Position numbers and translations under genes: made by a program. This document shows, one piece after another, positions 33,480 to 48,262 of a stretch of DNA of 64,000 bases. The first letter of the stretch is position 1. Each line of letters starts with the position of its first letter. Location of the stretch: assembly GCF_033807715.1 (NCBI RefSeq), contig NC_084599.1, forward strand, positions 30,340,125-30,404,124, in the 5' to 3' direction. Source of the stretch: Cololabis saira. Its lineage: Eukaryota > Chordata > Actinopteri > Beloniformes > Belonidae. A model generated the notes under the pieces. It saw only the letters and a program-made list of their open reading frames with translations. It searched no databases and was not told where the DNA came from.

Positions 33480-35858
33480 AGGTGCAATGTTGAACCTCAG
33501 GAAGCATCTGGTTGTCGCATCTGAACTGCACAGATTGACTCCTTTTCTTTGTTGGGAGACTTTTTAGCCACTGAACCTGAATTTCAGAGATCAAGAGCTA
33601 GAAAGACAAGAATAGAGCAACCACCTGGAGACACGGGAAGTGATGGGTTTATAAAAACACAGATTCATAAAAATGTACAACATTTTCAGATACAAGAAGA
33701 GTTGTACAAAGCAAATTAAAATGGCAAATAATAAGAGTAATAATTACCCTCCCTCTGTGGCATTGGTTTTAAAAGTGTGTTTTTACATTTCCGCGTCGTT
33801 GTGATGCACAGCAGGCATCGCTGGCATGGTGCCAATCTCCATCTCTTCAACAGGCCCAATAACTACCCAGCTTTCTGCACCTGCTCCAATTATTATCCTA
33901 TTAGCAACAAATACCGCACAATTACCGCTAGAAACCCTCACACCCAGGCCGCCGCAAGCTGTAAAAACCCAAGGAGAGAGAAATTAGCAGGGAGCAGCAA
34001 CAGCAATGATCAGACAGCAATTAATCAGCAGAGACACATCTCACTGTGGAGAATATAGATAGAACCGCTGCGGCTTTAGCTGCGATGGTGAGGGCTGATG
34101 AACGTGGGGAAAGGTGGGAGGATACAGGTGGGCCACTAGCTTCTGGTTTGCTATTTGGATGAAGAATTTTGTTCTTTCCTCTGCTTAATCTGGGAATCGT
34201 CGTGCTGTTGTGAGTTACAGCATTGAGTCTGAGGTTTTACTGTATGTACATGTAGACGAGTCTCACCGGTGCACCTACTGATCCGCAGAAACAAAATACG
34301 TTTTCTGTTCTTTAAAGCTGATGCAAATTGCACTTTCCATCTTTTTATTTATCGCTGTTTTGATGTGTGTTTAGGTCCCATTTAAGTTTCCCTTTTCTGT
34401 CAGGTGTTTCCATCATTGCCCTGACATGCCGGCAGACAAAGATTGCAGGCATGGCACCAGAATCGCCCCTTCACCTGACAACATCTCAGCCATCACCGAT
34501 CGTCGCCACAGGCGGATGTGTCCAAGGTGATACAAAAAGAAAACTTGGGTAAACAAAAAAAAGAAGAAAAAAAAGAAAGAAAATAAATTCTCCAAGCACA
34601 CAAAAAAATACACCTACTGCACACAATCGCACGCGCACACACCGGTATTCATATTCAAATGAGAAATCTTATCTCTCAAATTGTGGCACTTCCCTTCAGT
34701 TGGGTTTTAATGCATGTTGCACAGATTGAAAAGCAGGTGAGAGGAGGGAGGAAGAGTCGGAGAGATGCAGAGTGGAGAGATTTGGTTAGTCCAAGGCATC
34801 ATCACGCATTCTCGCCAACAATTTATCAGCCCCTAAATTTGACAAACAGGTAGACAGCCTGATGGACAGAGAAATTTCCTTTGCCATGCCCATAATGGCT
34901 GTCAAAACAGCAGTTATGGAGAGATGAGGAGAACACCAAGGGCCAAAAGAAAGAGAGGGGAGAGAGATGTGTGTATCTGCCTCTGCCGGTCTTTCTTTAA
35001 TGAAACAGTAGTGTGCCTTAGGAGACAGTTAAAGCTGACAGAAGCACTCAAGTTCTGGCTAAGAGGTCTTACGAACACACACACACACACACACAGAAAT
35101 CATTTTTGGAGGAATGTGGTGCAGTAAACATGTAATATGTCCTTTGGTCTTTGAGATACACTGGGTCCTTTGACTTCTGTCTCACTGGGATGTGTGTGAG
35201 TGTGTGTGTGCGTAGCCGATGTGTGGCCTCGGGCTAGAGCAGCCAGCCGTTCTCCAGATCAATTCGCACAAGGCAAAGGTCAACCAGAATTCCTCCAAGG
35301 TCTCTCTCTCCATGTCTGTTTCTCAGTTTCAGACTTTGGAGGTCTCACTCAGTCTATCTCAGTCTATCTCCGTCATCATTCCGTTTTCTTTTTCTTTTCC
35401 TTACATGAATATAAGGAACTATGGTGCTAAAATAGCATGTGTAAAGTTGGACTAGATATACATGTTCTTCCTACCAATACAATGTTGTCATTAAAAGCTT
35501 CTAGTGGTGAGATGAGGAGGAAAGGGAGACAGTAGAAGGCTCTATCTATCTGGAAACTAAAGATGCATTATTTTTGCATAAAAGATGATTATGAACATGT
35601 GGATGAAAATGGGAAACTGCTGCTAAGAATGTCACCACAAGCTTATTATGGGTGATATTTCAACAAATGCAAGAAAGAAGACATTTGTGTGTCTATTACA
35701 TAGTCTATGAGTGTGGAGAGGATGCTAGTATGTGCAATGATAGCAACCAATTCATATCAAACTAAAGTTGGGCAAACATCAGCCCCACAAGTCTCAAAGC
35801 CAGTCAAAATATCTTTTTTTTTTAATTTTCAATGGAAACATGCAGCCCTGTTACATGC
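33480..35858. other. Repeat-poor non-coding sequence with conserved-looking blocks
   Basis: The 33800-34100 block (TGCTCCAATTATTATCCTAT, CGCACAATTACCGCTAG, GCAATTAATCAGCAG) and the 34410-34530 block (CAGCCATCACCGATCG) are complex and free of recognisable repeats. A short (CA)n lies at 35074-35096. No coding frame is supportable. I read the blocks as candidate regulatory DNA only. Confidence 0.35.
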
Positions 35859-36012
35859 TGTAGTGCCCTTGGGCAGGACACTGAACTCCACATTGCCCCC
35901 AAGGCTTCCAAGGCCGGTCCCAAGCCGGGATAAATGGGGAGGGTTGTGTCACGGAGGGAATCAGACGTGGACCCGTGGATGCCCCGACCCCGCTGTGGCG
36001 ACCTCTTAATTT
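35859..36012 (+). repeat. SINE-like repeat sharing the LINE GCTGTGGCGACC 3' signature
   Basis: TAGTGCCCTTGGGCAGGACA, CTGAACTCCACATTGCCCCC, GATAAATGGGGAGGGTTGTG and CCCCGCTGTGGCGACC are phrases of a widespread fish repeat. Its 3' signature matches that of the LINE end at 24955-25135, suggesting that it was mobilised by that LINE's enzyme. Confidence 0.6.
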
Positions 36013-36539
36013 GGTGAAGCTAGCAATCAGAGAAGGAACAGATATTCACTATTTTCATTTTTGAAGAACATCAAAATTAAACAAAAAATAAACGGCAGAG
36101 AGAGGAGATACTGTACCAACAAGGAAAGAGGAACACCTCCTCCTTGCATAAATTCCTTTCCTTTCCTCTCAGTCACCCATCCAGACAAACCCTTCAACGT
36201 TTCTCATGCAAATTTGATCCAAAACCAGAGTCAAACAGACGTCTTCCCTCATCCAATGTTGCTGCATTCACAAATGACACGTTCACGCACAATAGAAAAA
36301 AATGATTCATTTCATTAAGACACAATGGCTCTTTGGCAGCTTTTGTCCCCTTCCAGCTCCCCACCCTATCCCCCACATGGAGGAAATAATAACAATAAAA
36401 TAAAGTACATCCCAAAATTCTCAACAACTTTCATTATCTTAATCGTCATGCGGAGGCGACCCCTTCCATGTGCATCATGGGAAATGAGGGAGGTGTCACG
36501 AGGAGCAACACTGTCCTGTTCTCTCTGAGTGAGTGGATA
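36013..36539. other. Non-coding sequence, no gene seen
   Basis: Mixed AT-rich sequence with no recognisable frame or repeat. Confidence 0.4.
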
Positions 36540-36860
36540 AGTGCTACATGTCAGCGTCATGTTTAAAGAGGCTCTGCATGATATCTTTGTCATCTGGGCC
36601 GACAGAAATCATGGCTGGAGACGAGCGGCGAGCCCGCTTGTCACAACAAACCACTGCACGAGCAGCGCATGGCCCGATGGAAAGCTGTAATTTAAAATCG
36701 AATGAATTATCTACGACTTCAGTAAGTTTGTCAGCGAGACGAAGATGTGACGGCTCCAGACAGGAAATGTTAATGTTGCGCAGTAAATTAATACATCTCT
36801 GGAAATTATTTCAGCTGTTGCCGAAATGTAACAGAAGGGCCTAATTGAATTAGTAAAATA
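36540..36860. other. Candidate conserved non-coding element
   Basis: About 320 bp of complex, repeat-free sequence: GACAGAAATCATGGCTGGAG, CTGTAATTTAAAATCGAATG, AATTATCTACGACTTCAG, GGAAATTATTTCAGCTGTTG (an E-box CAGCTG beside an ATTA-type word) and GGCCTAATTGAATTAG. Open frames over it change often and have no domain. The texture resembles vertebrate developmental enhancers, but I have no alignment. Confidence 0.4.
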
Positions 36861-38920
36861 CATGTAGAGATGATTAACTGGGAAGCGGTTAGTGCAGGTT
36901 AGCTGTTGCTTTCATTTAAATAACAAAGCAGAACAACTGTCTCACTTATGCAAAGGTAGAGAAGAGCCCGGGACTCAGGACACGAGAGTGGGACAAAAAG
37001 GCTCCTTTGTTTTGATATAATTTGCTTGTCATGAATTGTTTCTCATACCTGTGATGGGCTCCAGGAAACCCCCACGGCCCTGACTGTGATGACAGGAGAC
37101 TAGAGAATGGATGGACATTGACTCGTTTTCAGTCTCTTCTGAGAAAGCAGGATTTTGTATCAAATAAAAAATCCAGAGGTGTTGTTATCACGGTGGCAGG
37201 ACTCAACATTTTGAAGATGGTAGCTCTTCTTCGTTGCTTTGGGCCACTGATCCTGGGTGCAAACAAAAACTTGGACAGAGATTTGAATTTTCAGATTCTT
37301 TAAAACTTTCAAACTCTTTTTAGCTGCAGGTGAGATATCTAATGAAGCACAATGTGTGAGAATGTGTTTTTTTTTTCTTCCAATAAAAAGATTAGTCTTC
37401 AGGTATAATTTTGTACTTAGCAGTCAATATCTGCTGGCAAACAATAGAGACCTCAGACAACTGAGCAGCAGTTCACTCGCAGCAGAGTGATTATTAAGCA
37501 AAGAAAACGGCCACGCACTGAGATGCAGGTGCATACACACATAAGACCCCCCCATTGTGTCCCTCCTATAAGAGACATCTCAGGTGGAAAATGGAATAAA
37601 AACACAAACTTGTTTCCAATTCAGGCAGAGGCTCAACCTTGAGTGAAGATTGTCTGAAAGAGAACGAGATGGAGAGGGTGGGATGGGGAGATGAAGAGAA
37701 AGAGGGATAGAAGGACAAAGAGAAAGAAAGAGAAGCAGAGCAAGAGAGATTTGGAGGAGGTTTTAATTGTTTTCCCATGATGCTTTGAGGAGGGCTCGGG
37801 GCTCAAAGCATCGGAGCAGAAAGCTGTTGGAGTGCCCATCGTCCTGGCAACCAAGCCTGACCCTTTGGCGCACACGAACATGTGCACACACACGCAGATG
37901 CGCGCACGCTTTGGTTCGTTTGAGTCTGACATCAGCAGGGAGGAATGCGGGGAGGAGGGGGTTTGATTGGGATCAGGAGGCATTAAGTTGGGGGGGGGGG
38001 GTGATGATGATGAAGAGGAGAGGATGAAGGGGGGAACGGAGGATTAAGAGGAGAGGGGAAGTGGGGGCAGCAATTGGAGCGTGACAAAAGTTGACAACTA
38101 AGAGAATAGATTGAAATATATTGTTGCTCATAAGTTTCTCCGACTTCAGAATTGTTGTTTGTTTTTATCTAGTAAAGTAATTTTATTCACTTTCACACTG
38201 CAATTTATTAAACAAGTGATAGTAACCTTCATGCACTCATAAAGTTCCTGTCTTTCGAGCGATCAAAACTGCACTGATGTATAACAACCTTCTTTTGTTG
38301 TGAAATTCGGAATAGTGGAATTAAATTGTCATTTTGTCACTTGAAATGCAGAAGTGCAGGGTGTAAAGAATATGACTAATCCTGTTTAAATGGAGTTAAG
38401 AGTGACAGAGGTGGGATGACATTTTTGGACAATTCAATTCCAGTTTCTATGAGGTGACAACACGACAAAGACACCAAGTCACATTCTGATTGGTAATGAC
38501 TGTTATTAGTGTCACTGAAGTAGTCATATTCTAAGTTCTTCATTATTGCCAAAATCAGTATAATCAGTGGGACAAGTTATTCTGAGCCAACACGAAACAC
38601 ACAGCTAAGATCACATCTGTACAGCAAGTTAAGTAACAACTGAGGCCTGCACATTACACCGCCAAAAGCACCAGAGATGCACTCTCCAAAAAGGTCAGCG
38701 GTAATCATTTGTACCAGCTCACAAGCAACCAGATTTGGTTTTCTTGAAATAACTCGTCCCTGAGGCCCGACTGGGATCCCTCTGGGGTCAGGCCTTCGAG
38801 CGCCGTCATCAGTGGCCAACGACACTTATCATCTTGTATCTTGAAATGCAGAAATCCTCCTGGATGGCTTTCTGAGAAGACTAGAAGTATTAAAGAAGCA
38901 AATATATCATATACTGCCTT
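36861..38920. other. Non-coding sequence, purine-rich in part
   Basis: The 37620-38060 segment is strongly purine-rich (GA and GGA runs, poly-G at 37990-38000). No recognised mobile element or coding frame. Confidence 0.4.
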
Positions 38921-39230
38921 AGATTAGATTAGATTAGATTAGATTAGATTAGATTAGATTAGATTAGATTAGATTAGATTAGATTAGATTTTCCTTTATT
39001 GTCCCACAATGGGGAGATTCACATTGTTACAGCAGCAAGACGAAAAAAGAAGAAAGACAACAGGGACATATAATAGCAGGTAATACCACCATCAGCAGTC
39101 GTACGTGGGCTCGTTAAAAAAGAAAAGAAGATTGTTATGTTTTTATTATATACAGTGGTTATTATACAGTTGATATTGCACATTAAGTACTGCACATTAT
39201 TATTATTATTAGTACATGTGAGTGCATGGG
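38921..39230 (-). mobile_element. LINE 3' end with (AATCT)14 tail, minus strand
   Basis: On the minus strand the sequence ends CTGCTGTAACAATGTGAATC, TCCCCATTGTGGGACAATAA and then fourteen perfect AATCT units (38921-38990 on the plus strand as AGATT). This is a recognised fish LINE 3' end. Upstream, GATATTGCACATTAAGTACT recalls the 3' UTR of the LINE at 19265-21620. No coding part remains. Confidence 0.75.
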
Positions 39231-40496
39231 AGTAAAATTAAGCTCCAAATAGTGTTACATGTATCTTTGACTAATTTTAGATTTAATTGAAAGCCATATG
39301 GCAATCATGACATGTTATTCCCTAATAATCACACACAAAGTTGTTTGTGCATGTCAATTTATAGTTTGTTTGTGTTTGTTTGTTCTACTCAGGCAACTGA
39401 GGAAATACTTAGTGGAAGTTTAGTTACAGGATCCAAAGTGAGGACGGAGGAATTCACCGCGGTTGTGAGTGAGGTAACAGTTTGAAGGCACAGGTTTATC
39501 ATTCAGTCATTATCATGTCAAACTTTTTGGAGTTTTTATTTGAAAGAGAACATAGATATTGGCAAAAGAACGGTTGTGTTGGAGGATGGCTCAATGAATT
39601 CCTGTAAGACGGTAAAAGTGTATTGACAGAATTTGATGATCTTTAAGTGAGAGTCTGTCTGGACCGGTGATGCTTTGGAGCTAGATTGTAGCAGCTGTCA
39701 GTGGTATTGCATGTTTTAAGATATCTGCTTCACATCTGACAGGAGACAACATCATCGCTTTTCACACTTGCTCAAGAGTCTTAATCCAGTCATGGTTTTT
39801 TTTCCTAACTGTAACCTATAATTTCTTGTTTCTAAAGCAAACGAAGCAGAGTTACACTTCGAATGATCACCTGTTTCTATGTCCTACGACTTGTGCCAAC
39901 GATAATCCCTCCAGCGAGTTCCTAGTCGGAGGACTGCGAGTTGTGTCTGACAGTTGGTACATTCAAACTATGTGTACGTGTTAGTTGGAGGGCGAGTTGT
40001 TTTTCACACTTGATGCTGGAAACTCGTGTCCCTCCTCCTATCTCTGTCAGGAGGCCAAAGCAGTGGATGCATCCTTCCTGGGGGAGGAGAAACTCGTGTT
40101 TGCCGGTGATGGAGGGATGGATAGAGGAAGAAGAAGAGGGAGACCTTGGGGTTCCTTTTGTTTCCAGGCCCTGATGTGTGTCCAGCAGCTCTCCTTCCCT
40201 CCTCCCGTCTTCTCGTCCACCCTTCATCCCTCATAAGACATACTGCCCAAGTCCTCTCCTTTTTTCCCCCATCCCTTCTTTCACTTTTTCAATAATCCTT
40301 TCTTTAAGTGCCTTGCTGCTACTCTTTCACTTTCAACATTTCCTGTCCTCTCCTCAACTTTCCTCTTTCATTTTCCATCCATTCCTCCTCTTCACCTCCT
40401 CCACCTCTCCTCCTCTCTGCCCACCCATACTGTCTCCACGGGGAGCCGTTTCACACTGAGAATGAATCAAAAGGCAAAGGAGAGAAATATCCTTTC

Positions 40497-40498
<2 letters not shown>
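39231..40498. other. Non-coding sequence, no gene seen
   Basis: A pyrimidine-rich stretch at 40180-40440 gives long Ser/Pro/Phe frames that are composition artefacts. No recognised repeat or gene. Confidence 0.45.
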
Positions 40499-40593
<95 letters not shown>

Positions 40594-40632
40594 ACACACT
40601 CACTCACTCACTCACTCACTCACCCACACACA
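40499..40632. repeat. (CA)n and (CACT)n microsatellite
   Basis: CA repeats to 40587, then CA mixed with CACT units and a short terminal CA run. Confidence 0.95.
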
Positions 40633-40737
40633 CATAGACCAGAAGACTGTGTGGGAATGAACCAAGGGGCCTTGCTCAAATCCCTGTCTCTAGGCAACCA
40701 GTAAGGATATGCTTGAGGAATAGCATTAAAGTTGGAG

Positions 40738-40740
<3 letters not shown>

Positions 40741-40791
<51 letters not shown>

Positions 40792-40801
40792 ACACGTACA
40801 C
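40741..40801. repeat. (CA)n microsatellite
   Basis: About 49 bases of CA followed by ACGTACACGTACACG, a variant end. Confidence 0.95.
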
Positions 40802-41093
40802 GTTCAGACTTACTCCCGTTCGCTCTGTGTTTGAAAAACTGATCAGAAATGTTGAATGGTAAATAAAGGAAGGTGAGTGGTGGATGCTGTGATACTGCGT
40901 CCAGAGCTGAGTGTCGTCCCTCAGAGGTCTGACATCGAACCAGCAGTGATGCAGAGGTGAGCAAGAGTGCAAAAATGTGTGTGTTTTGGAGGGTGTGTGT
41001 GTGTGTGTGTGTGAGCGTCCACAAATATCATCACAACAAACACTCACTTGTGCTTCTTCTGGATGTGTGTGAAAGTGTGAGTGTGTCTGTGCA

Positions 41094-43023
<1,930 letters not shown>

Positions 43024-43072
43024 AACTGTAGAATGGAATACAATAGAATAGAATAAAATAGAATAGAATGAT
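43024..43072. repeat. Imperfect (AATAG)n microsatellite
   Basis: GGAATACAATAGAATAGAAT and AAAATAGAATAGAATG form an irregular pentamer array. Confidence 0.85.
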
Positions 43073-43742
43073 CAGAGATTGAAAAGACTGGAGCAGAATC
43101 AAAGTAAAAGTTGAAAATCACTTGACTTTAGGTCTCTGTTAAATTAACCGTGACTGAATGCCGCAGACTGTGGACCTCAGTGAAAGCTACTTTGTCTGAC
43201 TGAGCTCTGTCTGTCTGTCTTAATGAAGCTAAAAGAGTCTTAAACAGCTTAACACAGTCTTCAGGTTTCTACCTGTGTAAGGCTATACAGTGAGTGCAAT
43301 GATGCACAGAGCTACGCTGTGAGTGTGTATGTGTACACGGGATGGAAAACTGTGTGAGCGGATTGCACTGTATGCATGTGTGTGTGTGTGAGAGAGAGAT
43401 AAATACTGTAGGGGGGAAAGAGAGACGACATTGGAGTCCATATTAAAGGATAATTACAACTAAACAACAGGAGCCTGTTCCCATGAAGAATCCTGGAGGA
43501 TTATCACTGCTTATTACTCCTTTACATTGTAAAGTGTGTGTGTGTGTGTGTGTGTTAAGCTGGCCTCAAACTCTATCTCTGTTTAGAGTGGTCAGACTTG
43601 CTCTGAGTCTTTGTTCACCATCTCTTCATAGTTTCACTTCTGCTTGTTTGTTACTTTTTTACATAACTTTTTTTGTGCAGAATTTACATGGACAAATGTG
43701 TTTTTTCTGAAACGTCAATTAAAATATTCCTAAACTGGTATC
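43073..43742. other. Non-coding sequence with short GT arrays
   Basis: GT runs at 43376-43390 and 43534-43554. No gene. Confidence 0.5.
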
Positions 43743-43895
43743 TCTGTGATGTAGTGGTCAGGAGTATCACCAGGATCCTGGTTCAACTCTCAGCTGGAGA
43801 TGTTCTGCGTTCTCCTGGTGCGTCAGTTTCCTTTCAAAGTTCAAGAACATGCACGTTAGATTTACTAGCCTTTCTAAATCGGACGTAGGAGAGAG
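43743..43895 (+). repeat. tRNA-headed SINE, partial copy, plus strand
   Basis: The head has TAGTGGTCAGG (43752-43762, A-box position) and GGTTCAACTCT (43780-43790, B-box position), consistent with a tRNA-derived Pol III promoter. It continues with GTTCTCCTGGTGCGTCAGTT, AGTTCAAGAACATGCACGTT, AGATTTACTAGCC and TCTAAATCGGACGTAGG, the same order as the inverted copy at 52261-52510. It is truncated at the 3' end. Confidence 0.7.
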
Positions 43896-46107
43896 TGAAC
43901 CATTTCTTATTCAGCTCGGATCTGTCGTATGTTTACATGAGAGAACTATTCCACATAAAAGTGGAAAGTTGATTTATAATAAAAAAGGGAGTAATAAGGT
44001 GAGATGGAAAGAGAGGCCTCCTGCCTGTCACTTAAGCATACGGTCGCAAGAAAAATTGCGTGAATTTAATTTAAATCAGCATCCAAGTCACTTAAAATGA
44101 TACATATATTAACTTCAGCAAAAGACGATGCTCCTATACGAGGATCTACAGTATGTATGAGGTGTCGCTTTGATCTAAACACAAGGCCTGACCATGAACT
44201 GCTCCGGCCCCCTGATTGCATCTGTTTGTTGGATGTTATTGCCCGTGTTGCTCTCCTCTGAGTTTCTCTTGTCTTTTTCTCTACACCAGGAGATGCAAAC
44301 TTTCTCTCTGAATGAAAATGTTTCATGGCATCATTACTGCAAGTCAAGGATCATGGTAGATTATGTCAGCAAACACATGAGCAAAGTGAAAATCCCAGAA
44401 GGGAGGATCTTTTTTTTTCTTTCTTTCTCATTTTGTCACTATTTCTCTTCTCTAACGCCACAACCATCTTCCACATAAATAAAAGTAGAAAATAAGAAGA
44501 AAGAAATTAAAACTAAACGTTTTGAACGTCCTGTCAACTCACTAATTCAATGAAAATAGTCCCAAGACAACATCACATTGACATATTTCAATGAAATTTA
44601 GAACAGTGGCTCAAAAGACTAAAAAAAAGGAAGCGTTTGCTGATTTTTTAAATCATCAACAGGCATCTGGATCGACAGAGCGGCTGAACTTTTTAAAGTA
44701 AGATGAGGGGTTCACTAACTGACAAAATACTCTCATGATTTAAGAAAGGACAAATTTTCGGACTTTTGTCATCTGTCGTACGTGAGAAGTCTCTGTTCAT
44801 GAAGCATGGAGATGTCATAAATCAGACATGCTTAGAGAAATACCCCTCAGCACTGTCAAGTTTTTCTCTCGGTTCTGTACCGTTCACTCTTCTGAGTTTT
44901 AGTTTTCAGACAGTTCCTGTGACTGGTGGATATGGCGGTTTTGTCTTCTTCTACTACAATTATTTGGTTTCTAAATTATTAGAAAAAGAAAAAAAATTGT
45001 GTGTGACTACAGGATTTCTTTGTACTTTTTTTCCCTGAATCATGGACATCATTGACCGTGAGCTTTTTGGAAACTTGAAGTATTTTGCAGATGGATTATG
45101 ATCATGACCCTGAACAGGAAGAAGCAAGAATAATGGCTTGATGAATGGATTGTGATCAGGTCACAAATATATCAAGATATCAAGGGCAACATCTTCTTTC
45201 AAAAGCTTGTTTTGCAGCTTTTTCTCACTGTAAGAAAATACGACTGAGAAATTTTGGCTATCAACTTGCACTAAGATTTTGTACGTGGGTTTTGCTCTTT
45301 GCTGCGATTTATTTTCACACTTGAGTGATTTTCTTTTTTCCTCCACACTAATTTGTCAGCTTTATTTGACAATGACTTATCCATCAGACATTATTTAGAC
45401 TCCAAACTTGCATCTGGACCATGGGCATCCTTTAAAAACAGTTCATTGATCTCCCAGTGTCACTGCTCCTTGCCTGAGCCCTCCCTCTGAGACAAAGCCT
45501 GCGTCCCTGTAGAAAATTAGCGCATTTAGCTGTCATCGCTCAGCTCGCTTTACAATCCCAACCAGCATTCACACAGAGGGCCCTGGCCTCTTTTCTCTCC
45601 CTCCATCCATCCATCCCCCCTCCTCCTCCTCCCATCCCAAACCCTCGCTTACTAGCCTGCTTTCTTTCTTTTAGCTGGAAAGGCGATCCTCTGTATAGCT
45701 CAGAGATCAAGACAGGAAGGTGTAAACTGCAGATAAATGTGATCAAGTGTCTCCATATCACGAGCCTTCACCGTGGAGTGCCTTACTGGCTCGCTGGGTT
45801 CAACCCCCCCCCCTCCACATCCCCACCCAGTCCTCCAACCAACATGGATTATCTGCCCCACTCTTTGTGAAAGCAGACAGATAGAAATGAAAAGATGCTC
45901 ACTCATTTTCCAGATCTTTCAGACCTGCAGTCAACCGTAAAACTGCCCATCAATATGATCACATAGAACTGTCAGCCCTGAAGAACAGTTTCATGGCCCG
46001 TTGGACAAAAAGAAAAATTATATAACAGCTTATTTTATGACAGAAATGATAGATTGTTTTGTTAGTTAAAACGGAAGCTCAACGTGCAATAAAACTTCAA
46101 ACAATTA
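43896..46107. other. Non-coding sequence, no gene seen
   Basis: No recognised repeat or domain. The segment at 45480-45560 is a short complex stretch; a C-rich run lies at 45806-45816. Confidence 0.45.
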
Positions 46108-46785
46108 GTTTTAGTTTAGTTTAGTTTATTTTCGGTCATGACACACACAAGCTGACAACAAGAAAACGTTCAATTGTTCAAAGAAAACATAACAAAAAAG
46201 TTTCCAGTATACAAATAAACAAATAACATCTAGACCGAAAAAGGGGTAGGCTGAAGCAAAGCTTATTATTTGCCTACCCTCAAAAAGATTAATTAAAGTA
46301 ATAAAATAAAAGCAAAAAGTAAGAGAAAGACTGCCAGTAAAACAAATTGCCTCTGTAGGGATAACAAACATTCCTCAAAAAATAAAAGATTTTTAAAATA
46401 AAGGTGCAGTCTACATGTTACCTTCATCCTTAAAAAATCAAAGCAAATCACCAATTAAATAAATAAATACCCAAATCAACATCAAGCCACTCATTAATTT
46501 AATATAAGGAAATCATCCTTCTTTTCAATGTTTTTTTAAATAAAGTTAAAGTTCTACATAATTTCAAATCTATATCTAATTTATTCCATACATCCACCGC
46601 TGCCACTGTAGTGCATCTTAGTTTGGTGTTGGTTCTGATTGTTGATTTTCTGTATATACTTTCCCCTCTGAGGTTGTAATGGCTTTGTCTTAAATTGAAC
46701 ATATTTTGGATACAGTCTGGCAGCATGTTATTGTTGATTTTGAACATGAGCTGTGCAGTTTTGAAGTCTGACAATTAGACTATTA
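46108..46785 (-). mobile_element. LINE C-terminus and 3' end with (AAACT)n tail, minus strand
   Basis: A 91-codon minus frame (46499-46774) reads FKTAQLMFKINNNMLPDCIQ, LRQSHYNLRGESIYRKSTIR, TNTKLRCTTVAAVDVWNKLD and LTLFKKTLKRRMISLY, a familiar C-terminal region of fish non-LTR elements (typical phrases YNLRG, R-T-N, WN-L). The 3' UTR follows and ends with AAATAAACTAAACTAAACTA at 46108-46130. The copy is 5'-truncated but this frame is intact to its stop. Confidence 0.8.
46499..46774 (-). pseudogene. LINE reverse transcriptase C-terminal fragment
   Basis: Ninety-one residues without catalytic motifs. It is the domain downstream of the RT core, and its start is the first Met in frame and not a real start, since the element is truncated here. 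Phrases such as HYNLRGESI and VDVWNKLD place it in the non-LTR C-terminal region. It has no independent function that I can propose. Confidence 0.7.
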
Positions 46786-47343
46786 GAGAATTCTTGACAC
46801 AAAATACTACATTGTGATCAATATTGTTCCCCCATTACTGTTTTTTCTTACAAGCTGTAACACAACTCTGATAGTATTGCTTCATAAACCTGAAGGGCTA
46901 CCGGTCAGAAAGCAGCTGCCTCGTATCAGGGAACATTAACCTGCTAAAAGGATACTCAGACTCTCCACTGGACTTTGGGCAGCTGACGAGTGGGCTCATC
47001 GGGAACCTGTTTTGTACTATTAAAGTACATTTAACCGAATGTACCGGTTTTGCTCATGTTTAGAGTCATTGGGAATTTATTCCAACTGACACAAAAACGG
47101 GATGAGACGTGAGGTCGACTTCAACAGGGCCCCCAGCACCATCCGCTTCATGCGTATATCCAAAGACGCTTTCGCTCTGTCATGCTTCGTGGTCACTAGA
47201 CTGGACCGATATTTGAAAGCTGTTTTCTAGGGGATGCATACCACCAATTTGCTGTCCTGTATTGAAAAAAAATTGCCATTCAAATTGTTTGTTTTTGCAG
47301 TTTAAAGCTAAATCTATGCTGCTCATCTCAGTGAACATGCATA
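46786..47343. other. Non-coding sequence, no gene seen
   Basis: No recognised feature up to the Tc1-like terminus. Confidence 0.45.
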
Positions 47344-48262
47344 CAGTGGCTTAAAATGTAAGCAAACCCCTTGGAAATAATTGCTTACCTGCATGAATGC
47401 GCCATAAAATGTGAACTGATCACCATCTGGATCACAGTAATGGACAGAAACGATGTGGTTAAGCCGATAACACACAATTACAACTATAATGTCTTGTGTT
47501 TTTATTGAAAACGCCCTTTAAACATCCACAGCACTTGTGGAAAATGTAAGTGAAGCTATAGACTACTCTGTAATTACTTCAACAAAAGCTGTAGTAGTAG
47601 TAGCAGCACACCTGTAGTCGAGCTAATTAAATGAATCTGAAGGGGTGGGTTAGAGCATCTTTGATAGATAAAAGACAACATTTGAGGTTTACTGTTAACA
47701 GAACATCTGCTGACGCGCATCCCGCTTCACAAAAGGGAGTTATCTTAAGACATTCGACATACAAATTGGTTAGAGATCCATCAAATCACAGTTAGACAAC
47801 CGTCTATAATTGGAGACAATTTAGTACCTTTGGCACTCGTCCAGCCAAGACTACTCCACAGGCACAACACAGAACCCTCAAAGAGGTAAAAAAGAACTCA
47901 CAGATAACAGCTATAGGCTTTGGGACATCGCTGAAACTGGCAAACATCTCTGCTCAAGAGTCTGCCATAAATTATTTCAGTCCTTGAGCAGGCAGCGGGT
48001 CGATGGAGGAGAGCAACTCTCACAAAACAAAGCAGGACAAAAACTTTGATTTCTAAAGAGAACCTTGGTGATCTGCAATGCGACTGGAAAATATGTTTTG
48101 CGGACTGAGGAAACAAAGTTGGATTGTTTGGAAAGAACACGCGGTGGCGCAAAGAAGGGCACATGTTACCAACATCTAAACATAATCTCAATGGTGAAGT
48201 AAAGACAGGAGAGCACAACGAGTGGGGGTTTCTCTTGTCCTCAGAACCTGGACATTTGACAT
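47344..48262 (+). mobile_element. Tc1-like transposon, left half
   Basis: After TA (47342-47343) the element begins CAGTGGCTTAAAATG and continues AAGCAAACCCCTTGGAA, the left end of a widespread fish Tc1-like family. The decayed transposase reading starts about 47735 (KKGVILRHSTYKLVRD), with TTVYNWRQFSTFGTRPAKTT near 47790-47860 for the DNA-binding part, and near 48105-48165 the sequence equivalent to WTDETKVELFGRNT with a stop in place of the residue after the first aspartate. It continues to AACCTGGACATTTGAC near 48262, where similarity stops. The right half resumes at 50516. Confidence 0.75.

Noticed and set aside
40180..40460. Ser/Pro-rich frame near a (CA)n array
   Set aside because: Pyrimidine-rich composition gives long open frames by chance; no start context or domain.
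43752..43790. A tRNA gene
   Set aside because: A-box and B-box-like words are present, but there is no acceptor stem or anticodon arm and the sequence continues as a repeat seen three more times.
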